A DNA stretch of 64,000 nucleotides from Sediminicola sp040566555 (GCF_040566555.1 NZ_JBEWYP010000002.1:533068-597067), one strand, 5' to 3'; counted from the first letter of the stretch, positions 53,201 through 63,609 are shown. The notes: generated from the letters alone by a model not told the origin. Numbers and translations are program-made.

Positions 53201-54988
53201 ATGGAAATGACAATCAAGAAATCCCAGGGTATGGGGGCCATACTAGAAGACGGACTTACCACCTTTAGGGTATGGGCTCCGAATGCCGATAAGGTGTTCG
53301 TTATAGGGGACTTTAACGAATGGGAAAAGCAGGATCTGGAAATGGAACTGGAAGGGAATGGATACTGGTCGGCGACCACGGATAAGGCAAAAAAAGGGGA
53401 TGAATATAAGTTCCTTATACATAATGGGGAAATGGCGTTGGAACGCAACGACCCGTACGCATATGAGGTCACCAACAGCAACGGCAACTCTATTGTGCGA
53501 GATCTTAATTTCGATTGGGAAGGGGATAATTTTGAACTTCCAGCGTTCAATGAGCTGGTCATCTATGAGCTGCATGTGGGAACATTTAACAGGAAAAATC
53601 CAGACGCTGTTGGAACTTTTGGCGATGTCGTACAAAAGCTTCCCTATCTCAAGGAGCTCGGTATCAACTGTATTGAACTTTTGCCGGTATCCGAATTCGC
53701 CGGGGGAATATCATGGGGATATAATCCAGCACACCCTTTTGCGATAGAACAGGACTACGGGGGACCAGAAGGTCTTGTAGAACTTGTAAAGGAGGCACAC
53801 AAAGCGGGAATAGGAATTATCATGGATGTGGTGTACAATCATTTTGGGCCTTCGGACGTAGACCTTTGGCAGTTTGATGGTTGGAGCGAGAACGGCAAGG
53901 GGGGTATCTATTTTTATAATGACCATAGAAGTTCTACACCTTGGGGAGATACCCGACCGGATTATGGAAGGCAGGAGGTGCGGCAGTACCTTCGCGATAA
54001 CGCCTTGATGTGGATAGAGAAATACCATTGCGATGGTTTGAGGCTAGACGCTACTTCCTACATCAGGTTCGAAGGTGGTGGGCTAGGAGAGGACAGGGCG
54101 ATTGATGAGGGCAACCAGATGATGCGCGAGATCAATACCGAACTTCAACAAAAATATCCAAAGGTCATCACCATTGCAGAAGACCTTAAGGGCCACGAAT
54201 TTGTAACCGATCCACTAGAAAAAGGAGGAATCGGATATGGTACCCAATGGGACATGAACTTTGTGCATCCTGTCCGTGAAGTTCTCATCGATACCCATGA
54301 TGATTCCAGGGACCTCCAGAAGATCGTGGACGCATTGGAATTCCGGTATAGCTCAGATGCTTTCAAGAGGGTGGTTTATACAGAATCCCATGACGAGGTG
54401 GCCAATGGCAAGGCAAGGATTCCCGAAGAGGTACATCCAGGAGATGCGGAAAGTGAATTTGCAAAAAAACGTGCGATCTTGGGTATTGTACTGACCCTTA
54501 CCGCCCCGGGGATTCCCATGTTATTTCAAGGACAGGAATTTATAGAGGACGAATATTTTCAGGATACAAAGCCACTTGATTGGAAAAAACAGGAAAATCA
54601 CCGAGGTATTAACAGATTGGTAGGTGACCTGATTAAACTTCGTACAGGGGATCATGATGGGGGGAACGGGCTTCGTACTCAGGATATCAACATCGTACAC
54701 CTTAATCAGGAAACTAAGGTCTTGGCCTATATTCGAGGTAAAGGCAGTGAAAACCCAGTACTCATCGTCTTAAATTTCAGTAACCAAGATCGTGGCGGGT
54801 ATGGAATAGGAATGGATGAAGGAATCGATTGGAAACTGCGTGTCAATAGTGTTGCAAAGGAATACGACAGTGATTTTTCAGAGATTGAGGTCACAAACCC
54901 CCAAATCATAGAGGAAGTCACTGATCAAAAGGCGTTTACCGGAAAAATTGACATTCCTGGATACGCTGCTCTCATTTTTACTGTGTAA
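53201..54988 (+). CDS. GH13 alpha-glucan-active enzyme with CBM48 (branching-enzyme-like)
   Basis: 595 residues. The N-terminal CBM48 (about 10-100, FRVWAPNADKVFVIGDFNEW) is followed by a (beta/alpha)8 GH13 barrel with region I DVVYNH (209-214), region II GLRLDA with nucleophile D283, region III IAEDL with acid/base E327, and region IV ESHDE with H397-D398. The C-terminal beta domain is about 100 residues. The arrangement resembles GlgB or trehalohydrolase relatives; which of these activities it has cannot be settled by eye. No other glycogen genes adjoin. No signal peptide, so cytoplasmic. Confidence 0.85.
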   Translation: MEMTIKKSQGMGAILEDGLTTFRVWAPNADKVFVIGDFNEWEKQDLEMELEGNGYWSATTDKAKKGDEYKFLIHNGEMALERNDPYAYEVTNSNGNSIVRDLNFDWEGDNFELPAFNELVIYELHVGTFNRKNPDAVGTFGDVVQKLPYLKELGINCIELLPVSEFAGGISWGYNPAHPFAIEQDYGGPEGLVELVKEAHKAGIGIIMDVVYNHFGPSDVDLWQFDGWSENGKGGIYFYNDHRSSTPWGDTRPDYGRQEVRQYLRDNALMWIEKYHCDGLRLDATSYIRFEGGGLGEDRAIDEGNQMMREINTELQQKYPKVITIAEDLKGHEFVTDPLEKGGIGYGTQWDMNFVHPVREVLIDTHDDSRDLQKIVDALEFRYSSDAFKRVVYTESHDEVANGKARIPEEVHPGDAESEFAKKRAILGIVLTLTAPGIPMLFQGQEFIEDEYFQDTKPLDWKKQENHRGINRLVGDLIKLRTGDHDGGNGLRTQDINIVHLNQETKVLAYIRGKGSENPVLIVLNFSNQDRGGYGIGMDEGIDWKLRVNSVAKEYDSDFSEIEVTNPQIIEEVTDQKAFTGKIDIPGYAALIFTV

Positions 54989-55153
54989 TACCATTTTTGA
55001 GTTGCACCACTATGGCAATATTGATTCCGCGGAGGTTTAAAATATGCATTGTGAGTATAAATTAAGAATCTTGCTCAAAACTTATTAAAGGTGTGAAATA
55101 GGAATATGGAATACAAGTAAGAACTACTCTAATATTATTTGTAACTTAATTCT

Positions 55154-55630
55154 ATGATTTGGTTAGATCAGAAGAGGGAGCCCAAAGTAGGGGTAGGCGT
55201 GATAGTTGTCAACGAAAGTGGTCGGGTACTTGTAGGTAAACGCAGGGGAGGACATGCGCCTTATTATTCCATCCCAGGGGGACATTTGGAGCTTGGGGAG
55301 TCATTTGAGTCAGCCGCCATAAGGGAAGTAAAAGAAGAAACTGATCTGACCATTGAAAAGCCAAAGGTCATCGCCGTGACCAATAATCTGGAAACCTTTT
55401 CCCTGGAAGGCATACATTACATTTCTGTAATACTGTTGGCCAATTCCTACTCAGGTATTCTTCATTTGATGGAGCCCGATAAATGTGTGGAGTGGCTGTG
55501 GGTTGATCCCATTAATTTGCCTACTCCCCATTTTGATGCCAGTAGGATGGGCATTCATTGTTATTTGGAGGGTATCTTTTATATCCCAACCCTGGAAAAT
55601 GAAAATCAGGAAACCGATTTAGAAGAATAA
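55154..55630 (+). CDS. Nudix hydrolase
   Basis: 158-residue cytoplasmic pyrophosphohydrolase. The Nudix box is GHLELGE-x7-REVKEETDL, matching Gx5Ex7REUxEExGU except that the penultimate Gly is Asp; the metal-binding glutamates are intact. Gene context does not reveal the nucleotide substrate. It converges on the BNR propeller gene at a bidirectional terminator. Confidence 0.88.
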   Translation: MIWLDQKREPKVGVGVIVVNESGRVLVGKRRGGHAPYYSIPGGHLELGESFESAAIREVKEETDLTIEKPKVIAVTNNLETFSLEGIHYISVILLANSYSGILHLMEPDKCVEWLWVDPINLPTPHFDASRMGIHCYLEGIFYIPTLENENQETDLEE

Positions 55631-55664
55631 AAAAAGGAGCCACAATTACATATGGCTCCTTTTT
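55631..55664. terminator. Bidirectional terminator between the Nudix and propeller genes
   Basis: Perfect 12-bp inverted repeat AAAAAGGAGCCA / TGGCTCCTTTTT with a 10-nt loop; A and T runs flank it on both sides. Confidence 0.85.
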
Positions 55665-55684
55665 AAATCAAGTTTGATTATTAT

Positions 55685-58600
55685 TTAATCTATACCTTGG
55701 CCCGAGATATAAGGGGCACCAAGATTTTGGAGTTCCTTTTCCAGTTGTGGAATGGTGCCATTGGCAATAGGTTTAATCTCCTCCATCAATTGAGAGGCCA
55801 TAGTAGATGCTGTTTCCAAATTTTCTTGGTGCATTGGGGTAGGGCCGTAGGTTGTGGACAACCCTCTTCTGGCCGTGCCCAAATAGGAATTGATGCTCGG
55901 CGGATTTCTTTCCCCTATTTCATCCTTGGATTTGTTGCCTTCCAATTTTTCTTCAAATTCGTAAAGCTGTTGCTTCACATCGTGCAATTTTTTGGTCAGT
56001 GCCCCCGGTGCAACATTGGCCTTGGTCAATGCCAGTTGCATGGCCTTTATCTTATCCATACTTTGGTTAAGAATATCTGAAACCATTGAGCTCTTCGTCT
56101 GTACATTATTGTAAGTTCTTGTATATGCCTGGTACTCTTCATAAGAGATTCCTTTAAGCGTGCTTTCCCTAAGCGGAACCACTTCAAAACTTTGTGGCCC
56201 GTCCAATAAGGTTACAACACCATCAACTTGCTTGGAAAGCGTTGCGGTATAGGTCCCGGGCATCGCCAATGGACCAGTGTTCCATCTCCCACCAGCGTCT
56301 TCTGTTTGTCCTGGTCTAATGGGCCTAGTACTTGGGTGTCTTAAATCCCACGCAATCCTATTGATCCCTTTCTTGGAGGTTCCCTCAACATTCCGAATCA
56401 CATTTCCCGCCTGATCTTTAATAGTTAGCCAGATTTTCGCATCTTCCTGCCTGCGTTCTTCTTCTAAACTATCCCAACCTGCAAAAGGAATATTCAGGTT
56501 TTTCTTTTCCAGCTCTTTCTCTGAGTCCTTCCTCGATTTTTCAAGATCTGTAATTTCATTGGCAAGGTGATAGGTGAAAACAGCCCCAAAATCTGGGTTT
56601 TTGGCGAAATAGAAATCCGCCCCAGTATTTCCTATCACACTTTTTGGTACATACCAAAGGGCATCCCGTGTAGGGAACAAGGTCCCTTCTTTCTTAATGT
56701 TTTCAGGTGTGATTTCCCTTAGAGCACTATAATCGTCCAACACAAAAAAGCCCCTTCCAAAAGAAGCGCCAACCAAATCGTTATGGGTTCTTTGTATGGT
56801 GACATCCCTAAATGGGATTGTGGGAGACCCTGGTAGTTTCTGCCAGTTTTTACCAGCGTTCATAGAGGTGTAAATTCCGTTTTCCGTGGCCGCAAATAGC
56901 AAATTTTTGTTGACATGATCCTGCACCAATCGCCATACCAAAGTGTTGTCAGGAATATTTCCTTTGATGGACTGCCAAGTTTCACCCTTATTGGTGCTTT
57001 TGAACAAATAGGTGGAGAAATCTCCTTCCTTGTGATTGTCCAAAGCAACATACACTGTATTTTCATCGAATAGATCTGCTTTGATATCATTGACGAAAGA
57101 TCTACTGGGAATTCCTAGATTGGACATGGGAATACGCTTCCAATTTTGTCCCCCGTCAGAACTCACTTGTATAAAACCATCATCCGTACCTGCATAAATT
57201 AACCCTTCTTTTAGAGGGGATTCGGCCAAGGAAGTAATAGTGTTGTAGTTAGACATGGCACCAACATCCCAAGGGTTGTCCCAACTCTGCTGCTTGCCCA
57301 TAATAGGCAGGGTGATACGTTCCTCATTTCTGGTAAGGTCACCGGAGATGGGTGTCCAGCTATTCCCTCTATTCTCCGATTTCCACACTCTGTGAGAGGC
57401 AAAATATAATCTCGATGCCTTATGCGGACTTACTAATATAGGGGCATCCCAATTAAAGCGTTCAAAACCCTCTCCAGCTCTGGCCTGTGGCTGAATAAAT
57501 ACTTCTTCACCCGAGTTAAGATCAATTCGGTGCAGGCCACCTTGTTGCGTCTCTGCATAGATGATATTATTGAATTCAGGGTCGGTGGCCGACTGGTGTC
57601 CGTCTGCTCCCAATGTCTTGTACCAGTGTCCGTTGTGGATGCCTTCTTCCTCATCTGTTCTAGAAGGTCCTCCGGCAGATCCGTTATCTTGGGTCCCACC
57701 AAAAATATGGTAAAAGGGCTTTTGGTCATTTACTGCTACCTTATAGAACTGGGTTAAGGGTAAATTTTTGATATATCGCCATGTTTTGGCATTGTCGAAA
57801 CTCTCGTAGATGCCAGCATCTGTTCCTACCAATAGATAATCGGGGTCATCGGCCCTGAAGGCTAGAGAATGATTATCTGAATGCTTATCTTCTTCCTGCA
57901 GCTGAACAAAGGTCTTTCCTCCATCTCCCGATGTCAGGATACGAACGTTCATTAAATACAGACGGTCAAATTCATGTGGACTCGCATACAATTCCTGATA
58001 GTAGTGTGGGCCAGTTCCTCCAGAAACGGTATTCGACATTTTTTTCCACGAAGCTCCACGGTCTTCAGATTTGTAAACGGCGCCTTTTGTTCTGTCCAAC
58101 TCTATGGCCGCATACAAAACATCGGGCTGTTGGGGCGAAATGGCAATACCTATTTTACCCATATTGGATTTGGGAAGGCCACTGCTCAATTTTTCCCAGG
58201 TCTCTCCCCCATCTTCGGACCGGTGTAGTCCTGAATCGGGTCCACCGCCCATTAGGGCAGCAACGGTCCTATGTCGTTGCCATGTTGCGGCGTAAATTCT
58301 ATCTGGATTTCTTGGATCTAAAATAATATCTGTAACCCCTGTCCATTCATTTCCTTTGAGTACATTATTCCAGGTTTTTCCTCCATCCATTGTTTTGTAA
58401 AGGCCACGTTCCCCGCCTTTGCTCCAAAGGGGTCCCTGTGCAGCTACCCATACAATATTAGGATTGGAAGGATGAACGATAATTTCTGAAATATGTTGAG
58501 AAGTCTTTAGGCCCATGTTTTCCCAACTGTTCCCTCCATCATTACTTCTGTAAACACCGTCACCGTAGCCTACATGGCGACCACCTACATTTTCCCCTGT

Positions 58601-58945
58601 GCCCACCCATATGGTAGAAGGGTTATTTGGATCTATCGTTATACAGCCCGTAGAATACGAAGCTTCTTTATCAAATAAAGGAGTCCATGTTGTCCCGGAA
58701 TTATTAGTTTTCCAAACGCCTCCGGAGCCAACGGCCACATACCAGACATTTTGATCGTTGGGATGAACGGCAATATCCGCTATCCTCCCTGACAAGAATG
58801 CCGGACCTACATTCCGTAATTTCATTCCTTCCAAAGAAATTTCATCCGTATTGGTATTCTCCGAAGAACTACGTTTTTTTTGGGCACTTACAATGAAGCC
58901 GCAACACAAGAATAAAAGTGTGCTTAGGTGTAAAATTTTTTTCAT
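55685..58945 (-). CDS. Exported BNR/sortilin-like beta-propeller protein
   Basis: About 1086 residues from ATG 58945, giving a signal peptide MKKILHLSTLLFLCCGFIVSAQ. The body (about 60-760) is built of repeated BNR/Asp-box-like motifs (SxDxGxTW: NNSGTTWTP, SNDGGNSWEN, MDGGKTWNN, SEDRGASWKK, SSDGGQNWKR and others), as in VPS10/sortilin and exo-type glycosidase propellers. A helical and beta C-terminal region follows. Often annotated as 'glycosyl hydrolase', but no catalytic residues can be assigned. Probably periplasmic or surface-located; function unknown. Confidence 0.85.
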   Translation of the reverse strand: MKKILHLSTLLFLCCGFIVSAQKKRSSSENTNTDEISLEGMKLRNVGPAFLSGRIADIAVHPNDQNVWYVAVGSGGVWKTNNSGTTWTPLFDKEASYSTGCITIDPNNPSTIWVGTGENVGGRHVGYGDGVYRSNDGGNSWENMGLKTSQHISEIIVHPSNPNIVWVAAQGPLWSKGGERGLYKTMDGGKTWNNVLKGNEWTGVTDIILDPRNPDRIYAATWQRHRTVAALMGGGPDSGLHRSEDGGETWEKLSSGLPKSNMGKIGIAISPQQPDVLYAAIELDRTKGAVYKSEDRGASWKKMSNTVSGGTGPHYYQELYASPHEFDRLYLMNVRILTSGDGGKTFVQLQEEDKHSDNHSLAFRADDPDYLLVGTDAGIYESFDNAKTWRYIKNLPLTQFYKVAVNDQKPFYHIFGGTQDNGSAGGPSRTDEEEGIHNGHWYKTLGADGHQSATDPEFNNIIYAETQQGGLHRIDLNSGEEVFIQPQARAGEGFERFNWDAPILVSPHKASRLYFASHRVWKSENRGNSWTPISGDLTRNEERITLPIMGKQQSWDNPWDVGAMSNYNTITSLAESPLKEGLIYAGTDDGFIQVSSDGGQNWKRIPMSNLGIPSRSFVNDIKADLFDENTVYVALDNHKEGDFSTYLFKSTNKGETWQSIKGNIPDNTLVWRLVQDHVNKNLLFAATENGIYTSMNAGKNWQKLPGSPTIPFRDVTIQRTHNDLVGASFGRGFFVLDDYSALREITPENIKKEGTLFPTRDALWYVPKSVIGNTGADFYFAKNPDFGAVFTYHLANEITDLEKSRKDSEKELEKKNLNIPFAGWDSLEEERRQEDAKIWLTIKDQAGNVIRNVEGTSKKGINRIAWDLRHPSTRPIRPGQTEDAGGRWNTGPLAMPGTYTATLSKQVDGVVTLLDGPQSFEVVPLRESTLKGISYEEYQAYTRTYNNVQTKSSMVSDILNQSMDKIKAMQLALTKANVAPGALTKKLHDVKQQLYEFEEKLEGNKSKDEIGERNPPSINSYLGTARRGLSTTYGPTPMHQENLETASTMASQLMEEIKPIANGTIPQLEKELQNLGAPYISGQGID

Positions 58946-59252
58946 AAATCGATATTTGAGTTTAAACAATGATATGCTAGCGTAATTTACTTAAAATTTA
59001 AATTAGATATTGGATCAAATATTAAAACCCTTTTGAAGGGTTACGATTTCTGTCATTAATTTTAAGGGCTTTGTTTCCCAATTTATAGAAGTAAATACTT
59101 GATAAAAATGATATCCTTAAAAATAATTGTCTTTTATAGAGCCAATGGGAAAAGGGTATAGAAATTTGCCCATTAACACAATTAATTGCATCCATTGTTC
59201 GAACTTTACCTTTTCAAAGTGTTGATATTTGGCTAGTAGGAGGGAAATAATA
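58946..59252. other. Divergent intergenic region
   Basis: No gene seen. A 7-bp hairpin AACCCTT-TTG-AAGGGTT (59026-59042), followed on the minus strand by TTTTAATATTT, resembles a weak leftward terminator in the upstream leader of the propeller gene. Confidence 0.3.
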
Positions 59253-60122
59253 GTGGAGTGGGGAAAGACTGATGTGGGTAGGGCCATATTTTTTATGCTG
59301 CTTAGCACCTTGGGTTTTACATTTATGAATGTATTTGTAAAATATTTGGTCCATTTCAATGCCTATGAATTGGTTTTTTTCAGGTCCCTGGGTTCTCTAT
59401 TTTTTACGATGGGCTTCCTCTGGCAGCAGCGAATTCCAATTTTAGGAAATCAAAGAAAACTCTTGGTCCTCCGTGGGTTGGCCGGGGTAACGTCCATGAC
59501 ACTTTTTTTTATGTCCTTGAAATACCTTCCCGTGGGAACCTCAGTTTCCATTAGGTATATCGCCCCAATTTTTGCCGCTCTCTTTGCTGTTGTGCTCTTA
59601 AAAGAGCGTATTAAGGGATGGCAATGGATTTTCTTTTTAATGTCCTTTGTCGGGGTTATCGTCCTTAAGGGTTTTGACGGGCAGGTCAGTTTTATTGGAC
59701 TCTCACTGGCTATGGGAGCGGCCATTGCCAGCGGTCTGGTTTTTATCATCATCAATAAAATAGGACAAGGTGATCATCCCGTGGTCGTCGTAAATTATTT
59801 TATGCTGATTGCCACCTTAGTGGGAGGTGTCTTGGCTATTCCCTATTGGGTAACGCCTCAAGGATTTGAATGGCTCTTCTTGCTTTCCTTAGGGGTATTC
59901 GGATTTTTTGGACAATTGTATATGACCAAAGCCTTTCAAGGAGCCAAGACCAATCTCGTTGCTCCCTTCAAATACATGGAGGTCTTGTTTACGGGGGTAA
60001 TTGGATTCTTTTGGTTCGATGAAATATATGGACTGTGGAGTCTTTTGGGGATTTTCTTGATTGTGGGTGGCTTAGTCCTCAATGTATGGTATAAATCGAG
60101 ACAAGAGCCCTTAGCCTCTTAA
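59253..60122 (+). CDS. EamA-family (DMT) transporter
   Basis: About 289 residues with ten predicted membrane helices in two EamA repeats (e.g. LLSTLGFTFMNVFVKYLVHF and GLSLAMGAAIASGLVFIIIN). The substrate, probably a metabolite exported or imported, is unknown. The start is uncertain: the frame opens at TTG 59229, but GTG 59253, preceded by AGGAGGG, one of the few Shine-Dalgarno-like sites in the window, is preferred. It converges with the molybdoenzyme gene. Confidence 0.85.
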   Translation: MEWGKTDVGRAIFFMLLSTLGFTFMNVFVKYLVHFNAYELVFFRSLGSLFFTMGFLWQQRIPILGNQRKLLVLRGLAGVTSMTLFFMSLKYLPVGTSVSIRYIAPIFAALFAVVLLKERIKGWQWIFFLMSFVGVIVLKGFDGQVSFIGLSLAMGAAIASGLVFIIINKIGQGDHPVVVVNYFMLIATLVGGVLAIPYWVTPQGFEWLFLLSLGVFGFFGQLYMTKAFQGAKTNLVAPFKYMEVLFTGVIGFFWFDEIYGLWSLLGIFLIVGGLVLNVWYKSRQEPLAS

Positions 60123-60151
60123 GTGATAATACTGCCCAAAAGTATAAGTGA

Positions 60152-62449
60152 TCAGGTCTTTTCGATAGTGACTACAACCGATTTGCTAATGGGGGTATAG
60201 CTTTTATCAGCATAATGGTTATAAGGTACCAGAACATTTGTCTCAGGGTAGTAGGAGGCAAGGTTCCCTTCTGGGATGTCGTAGGGAATGACGAGAAATT
60301 TGACGGCTTTGCGTTCCTTTTGGTCATAGGTGCTGATGAGGTTCACCACATCCAGTTTGTTCAATTTTAATTTTTCCATATCCCTTGGATTCATAAAAAC
60401 AACCCGTCTTTCGTTGTGAACCCCTCTATAGCGATCATTAAGGCCATAAATAGTGGTGTTGAATTGGTCATGTGATCTAATGGTCATCAATATAAATTCG
60501 CCTGGGGATAGCTTATGCTCGGGAAGGCCACAAACACTGAATTGAGCTTTTTGGTTTGGGAGTTTGCTAAAGTCTAATTGCCTGACATTATTGGGCAAAT
60601 AAAATCCGCCTCCTTTAGATTTATCGTTCACATCTTTAAACGCTGTCAGGACCATACCCATTTTTTCGCGAAGCAACTCGTAATCCGCACTTAGATTTTT
60701 CCAATCTACAGGGTGGTTGCCATTAAAATACGCATTGGCTATACCTCCCACGATTTCAGGCTCGCTTTTCAGGTTATCAGATGCTGGGGGTAGTACGCCT
60801 TTGGAGCGGTGTACTTTTCCCATGCTGTTCTCTACGGTAAAGAACCTGGGTTTACCTTCTTTTAGATCCATATCGGACCTGCCTAAGGTTGGGAGCAATA
60901 AAGCTGTTTTTCCGGTGACCAAATGGGTGCGGTTCAGTTTGGTGCTAATATTTACGGTAAGATCGCAGTTTTGCAACGCTTCGGCTGTATACTCGGTATC
61001 GGATACTGCCGAGGCGAAATTTCCTCCAAGACCAATAAAGACCTTCGCCTTGCCATCGTGCATGGCTTTTACCGCGCGAACCGTATCAAATCCTTCCTTG
61101 GTCGGGGCTTTGAATCCAAATGTTTTTTCAATTCCTTGGTTGAGCTCTTCTGAAACAAAATGCATAATGCCAACAGAGCGGTCACCCTGTACATTACTAT
61201 GCCCCCTTACCGGACAGGTACCTGCCCCAGGTTTTCCCAAACTACCTTTAAGGAGCAAAAGATTGACACATTCCTTGATGTTCTCTACGCCATTTTTGTG
61301 TTGGGTAAGACCCATGGCCCAGCAGATGATAATTTTCTTCTTTTCGGCCAAAAGGGCCACAGCTTCATCAATGGCGCTTTCAGAAACCCCGGATAGTTCT
61401 AAAAGATCTGATTCTGAATAGTGATTCAAATCTTGTAATAGGGCTTCATATCCCTCGGTATAGGTATTTATAAATTCGTGATCAAAAACGTTTTTGCTTC
61501 CCTTGTCCAGCGCAGCCAATTTTTTAAGGATCAATTTTAACAAAGGGACATCCTGATTGATCTTCACCTGTAAATGGATATCTGTAATGGTTTCTCCAGA
61601 GCCCAAAACACCTTTTATTTCTTGTGGATTTTTAAAGCGTTTTAAACCAGCTTCTTCAAGGGGATTGATGGTAATTACCTTCCCGCCGTTTACCTTACAT
61701 TTTTCTAATGCAGAGAGCATACGTGGGTGGTTTGTCCCCGGATTTTGCCCTATGACCATCACTATCTCAGCTTCATAAAAATCTTCTAGTTTTACGGAGC
61801 CTTTTCCTATTCCCAAGGTTTCCCCGAGGGCCACTCCACTGGATTCATGGCACATATTGGAACAATCAGGCATATTATTGGTGCCGTATGCGCGTGAAAA
61901 AAGGCCATATAAAAAAGCGGCCTCGTTACTGGATCTTCCCGAAGTATAAAAAATAGCTTCATCAGGAGAATCCAAATCCTGTAAATTTTTTGCTATAAGT
62001 TCAAAGGATTCATCCCAAGAAATCGGTTCATAATGCACCCTGCCAGGTTTAAGTACCATGGGCTCGGTAAGTCGCCCACTTTTACCAATATGGTAGTCGG
62101 ACCACAGGGAGAGCTCTTCCACAGAATGCGTTGCAAAGAAAGATTTGTCCACCCTTTTTGTTGTGGCTTCCTCAGATAAAGCTTTGGCTCCATTCTCACA
62201 ATATTCCCCTAATTTGGAAGGCTTTTCTGGATCTGGCCAGGCACAGCCGGGACAATCAAACCCTTCTTTTTGGTTCATATGGGACAACGTGCTCAATGCC
62301 CTATAAATCCCCATTTCCTTAAATGTATGCTCAAGGGTCACTCTAACAGCCTTTAGACCTGCAGCATAAGAAGCAGGCTCCGATAATCTTATGCCCGTAA
62401 ATTCGGTTGAACCTTGGGTGGAAACATTTCTATTGTGGGAATTTTTCAT
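60152..62449 (-). CDS. FdhF/YdeP-family molybdopterin oxidoreductase
   Basis: 765-residue molybdenum enzyme of the formate-dehydrogenase-like group. The N-terminus has a cysteine pair in FDCPGCAWPDP but lacks the four-Cys [4Fe-4S] pattern of true FdhF. The molybdopterin-binding core includes YTSGRSSNEAAFLYG, CSNMCHESSG and VIGQNPGTNHPRM; the C-terminal domain contains MTIRSHDQFNTTIYGLNDRYRG. YdeP relatives are linked to acid resistance in enterobacteria, though the reaction is not known. No FdhD or cofactor genes adjoin. Confidence 0.9.
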   Translation of the reverse strand: MKNSHNRNVSTQGSTEFTGIRLSEPASYAAGLKAVRVTLEHTFKEMGIYRALSTLSHMNQKEGFDCPGCAWPDPEKPSKLGEYCENGAKALSEEATTKRVDKSFFATHSVEELSLWSDYHIGKSGRLTEPMVLKPGRVHYEPISWDESFELIAKNLQDLDSPDEAIFYTSGRSSNEAAFLYGLFSRAYGTNNMPDCSNMCHESSGVALGETLGIGKGSVKLEDFYEAEIVMVIGQNPGTNHPRMLSALEKCKVNGGKVITINPLEEAGLKRFKNPQEIKGVLGSGETITDIHLQVKINQDVPLLKLILKKLAALDKGSKNVFDHEFINTYTEGYEALLQDLNHYSESDLLELSGVSESAIDEAVALLAEKKKIIICWAMGLTQHKNGVENIKECVNLLLLKGSLGKPGAGTCPVRGHSNVQGDRSVGIMHFVSEELNQGIEKTFGFKAPTKEGFDTVRAVKAMHDGKAKVFIGLGGNFASAVSDTEYTAEALQNCDLTVNISTKLNRTHLVTGKTALLLPTLGRSDMDLKEGKPRFFTVENSMGKVHRSKGVLPPASDNLKSEPEIVGGIANAYFNGNHPVDWKNLSADYELLREKMGMVLTAFKDVNDKSKGGGFYLPNNVRQLDFSKLPNQKAQFSVCGLPEHKLSPGEFILMTIRSHDQFNTTIYGLNDRYRGVHNERRVVFMNPRDMEKLKLNKLDVVNLISTYDQKERKAVKFLVIPYDIPEGNLASYYPETNVLVPYNHYADKSYTPISKSVVVTIEKT

Positions 62450-62584
62450 TTAGGATCTTAATTAAGGGTGCTGTTGAATAGGGCTCTACGCAAGTTATAA
62501 TTTTAGCATAAGCTTTGGTAGGTCAGAATTGACATTTAACTTATTTTTTGATTTTGAGGATACTCGTGATCCCTCCTTTCTTTA

Positions 62585-62592
62585 TAGCTTTG
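62585..62592 (+). promoter_or_regulatory. Candidate promoter -7 element for the nitroreductase
   Basis: TAGCTTTG matches TAnnTTTG, 40 bp upstream of the ATG. Confidence 0.35.
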
Positions 62593-62632
62593 CCTGCAGA
62601 ATGTAAAAGTTAACTTTAAGGAAAAGAAGCAG

Positions 62633-63187
62633 ATGGACCTAAGCGAGATCATAAGAAATAGACGTTCTGTAATGCCTGTTCAATACAATACCAAACCAAT
62701 TGCCAAGGAACAGATCAATATGTTGTTGGAGGTGGCCAATTGGGCCCCAACTCATAAAAAAACAGAACCATGGCGATTTAAAGTATTGCACGGAGAATCT
62801 CAAGGAAAATTGGGAGCTTTTCTGGCGGAGAAGTATAAGGAGACGGATCCAAAATTTTCTGCTTTTAAATATAATAAGCTTCAGGAAAACCCGAAAAAAG
62901 CAGGAGCCATTATTGCGATCTGCATGCAGCGCGACCCCAATGAAAGTATCCCTGAATGGGAGGAGGTGGCAGCTGTGGCCATGGCAGTTCAGAATATGTG
63001 GCTAACAGCTACAGATATGGGAATTGGATCGTATTGGAGCTCCCCTGGATTGATAAAATATATGGATGAATTTTTTGATTTGGAATTGGGAGAAACCTGT
63101 TTGGGATTCTTTTATTTGGGAAATTTTGATGGCCCTATTGAAGAGCGGATTCCTGGCCCAATCTCTGAAAAAACGGTATGGATATAA
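62633..63187 (+). CDS. Nitroreductase-family FMN oxidoreductase
   Basis: 184-residue single-domain nitroreductase of the YdjA/TdsD-like type. The N-terminal FMN-phosphate-binding motif IRNRRSVMPVQY and the central WAPTHKKTEPWRF and MGIGSYWSSPG are typical. Probably a homodimer using NAD(P)H to reduce nitro- or quinone-like substrates; physiological substrate unknown. It is monocistronic. Confidence 0.9.
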   Translation: MDLSEIIRNRRSVMPVQYNTKPIAKEQINMLLEVANWAPTHKKTEPWRFKVLHGESQGKLGAFLAEKYKETDPKFSAFKYNKLQENPKKAGAIIAICMQRDPNESIPEWEEVAAVAMAVQNMWLTATDMGIGSYWSSPGLIKYMDEFFDLELGETCLGFFYLGNFDGPIEERIPGPISEKTVWI

Positions 63188-63258
63188 TTTTCATCAAAGT
63201 ATTTAAAAGTTTGCTAATTTCGCGGCGTTTAAAAATTAATATATAGCTCTATGGAATG

Positions 63259-63276
63259 TCCCAATGGCTATAGAAA
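63259..63276 (+). repeat. Degenerate copy of the 18-bp palindrome before GIY-YIG gene 1
   Basis: TCCCAATGGCTATAGAAA matches the perfect palindrome at 63650-63667 at 13 of 18 positions and lies at almost the same distance (48 vs 46 bp) from its GIY-YIG start. Confidence 0.5.
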
Positions 63277-63324
63277 AAAGGAATTTCCAATAAATCATAT
63301 ATCTGAACGAATAAGTAAAAAATC

Positions 63325-63609
63325 ATGCCTTTTGTATACATCATTAAATCGATAAAAGACGATAGTTTTTATATCGGTAAAACATTTGATTTGGAACAGC
63401 GCATAATGTACCATAATACAGTAGAGCTCAATGAAGGGACCAGTAAATCGGGTATTCCTTGGGAATATTATTTCACCATGGAAGTGAAAAGTTATTTCTT
63501 GGCAGGGAAATTGGAAAAGCACCTTAAGGAGGTCTATAGTGAGCAATACTGCTCGGATTTGGTAAAATATCCGGAGATAAGTCAAAAACTTATCGAAAAG
63601 TATTCCTAA
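63325..63609 (+). CDS. GIY-YIG nuclease-family protein, copy 1
   Basis: 94-residue single-domain GIY-YIG protein. The motif is spread as FVYIIKS...SFYIGKT, with the catalytic arginine in DLEQR and the metal-binding glutamate probably in AGKLEKH. UvrC-like and homing endonucleases share this fold; stand-alone versions like this are abundant in flavobacteria, and their role is unclear. It is 71% identical (67/94) to the next gene, so the two arose by tandem duplication. Confidence 0.9.
   Translation: MPFVYIIKSIKDDSFYIGKTFDLEQRIMYHNTVELNEGTSKSGIPWEYYFTMEVKSYFLAGKLEKHLKEVYSEQYCSDLVKYPEISQKLIEKYS

Noticed and set aside
60717..61421. Plus-strand open frame of 234 codons inside the molybdoenzyme gene
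   Set aside because: It is antisense to conserved molybdopterin-binding motifs; its composition mirrors the real gene and no family is recognisable.
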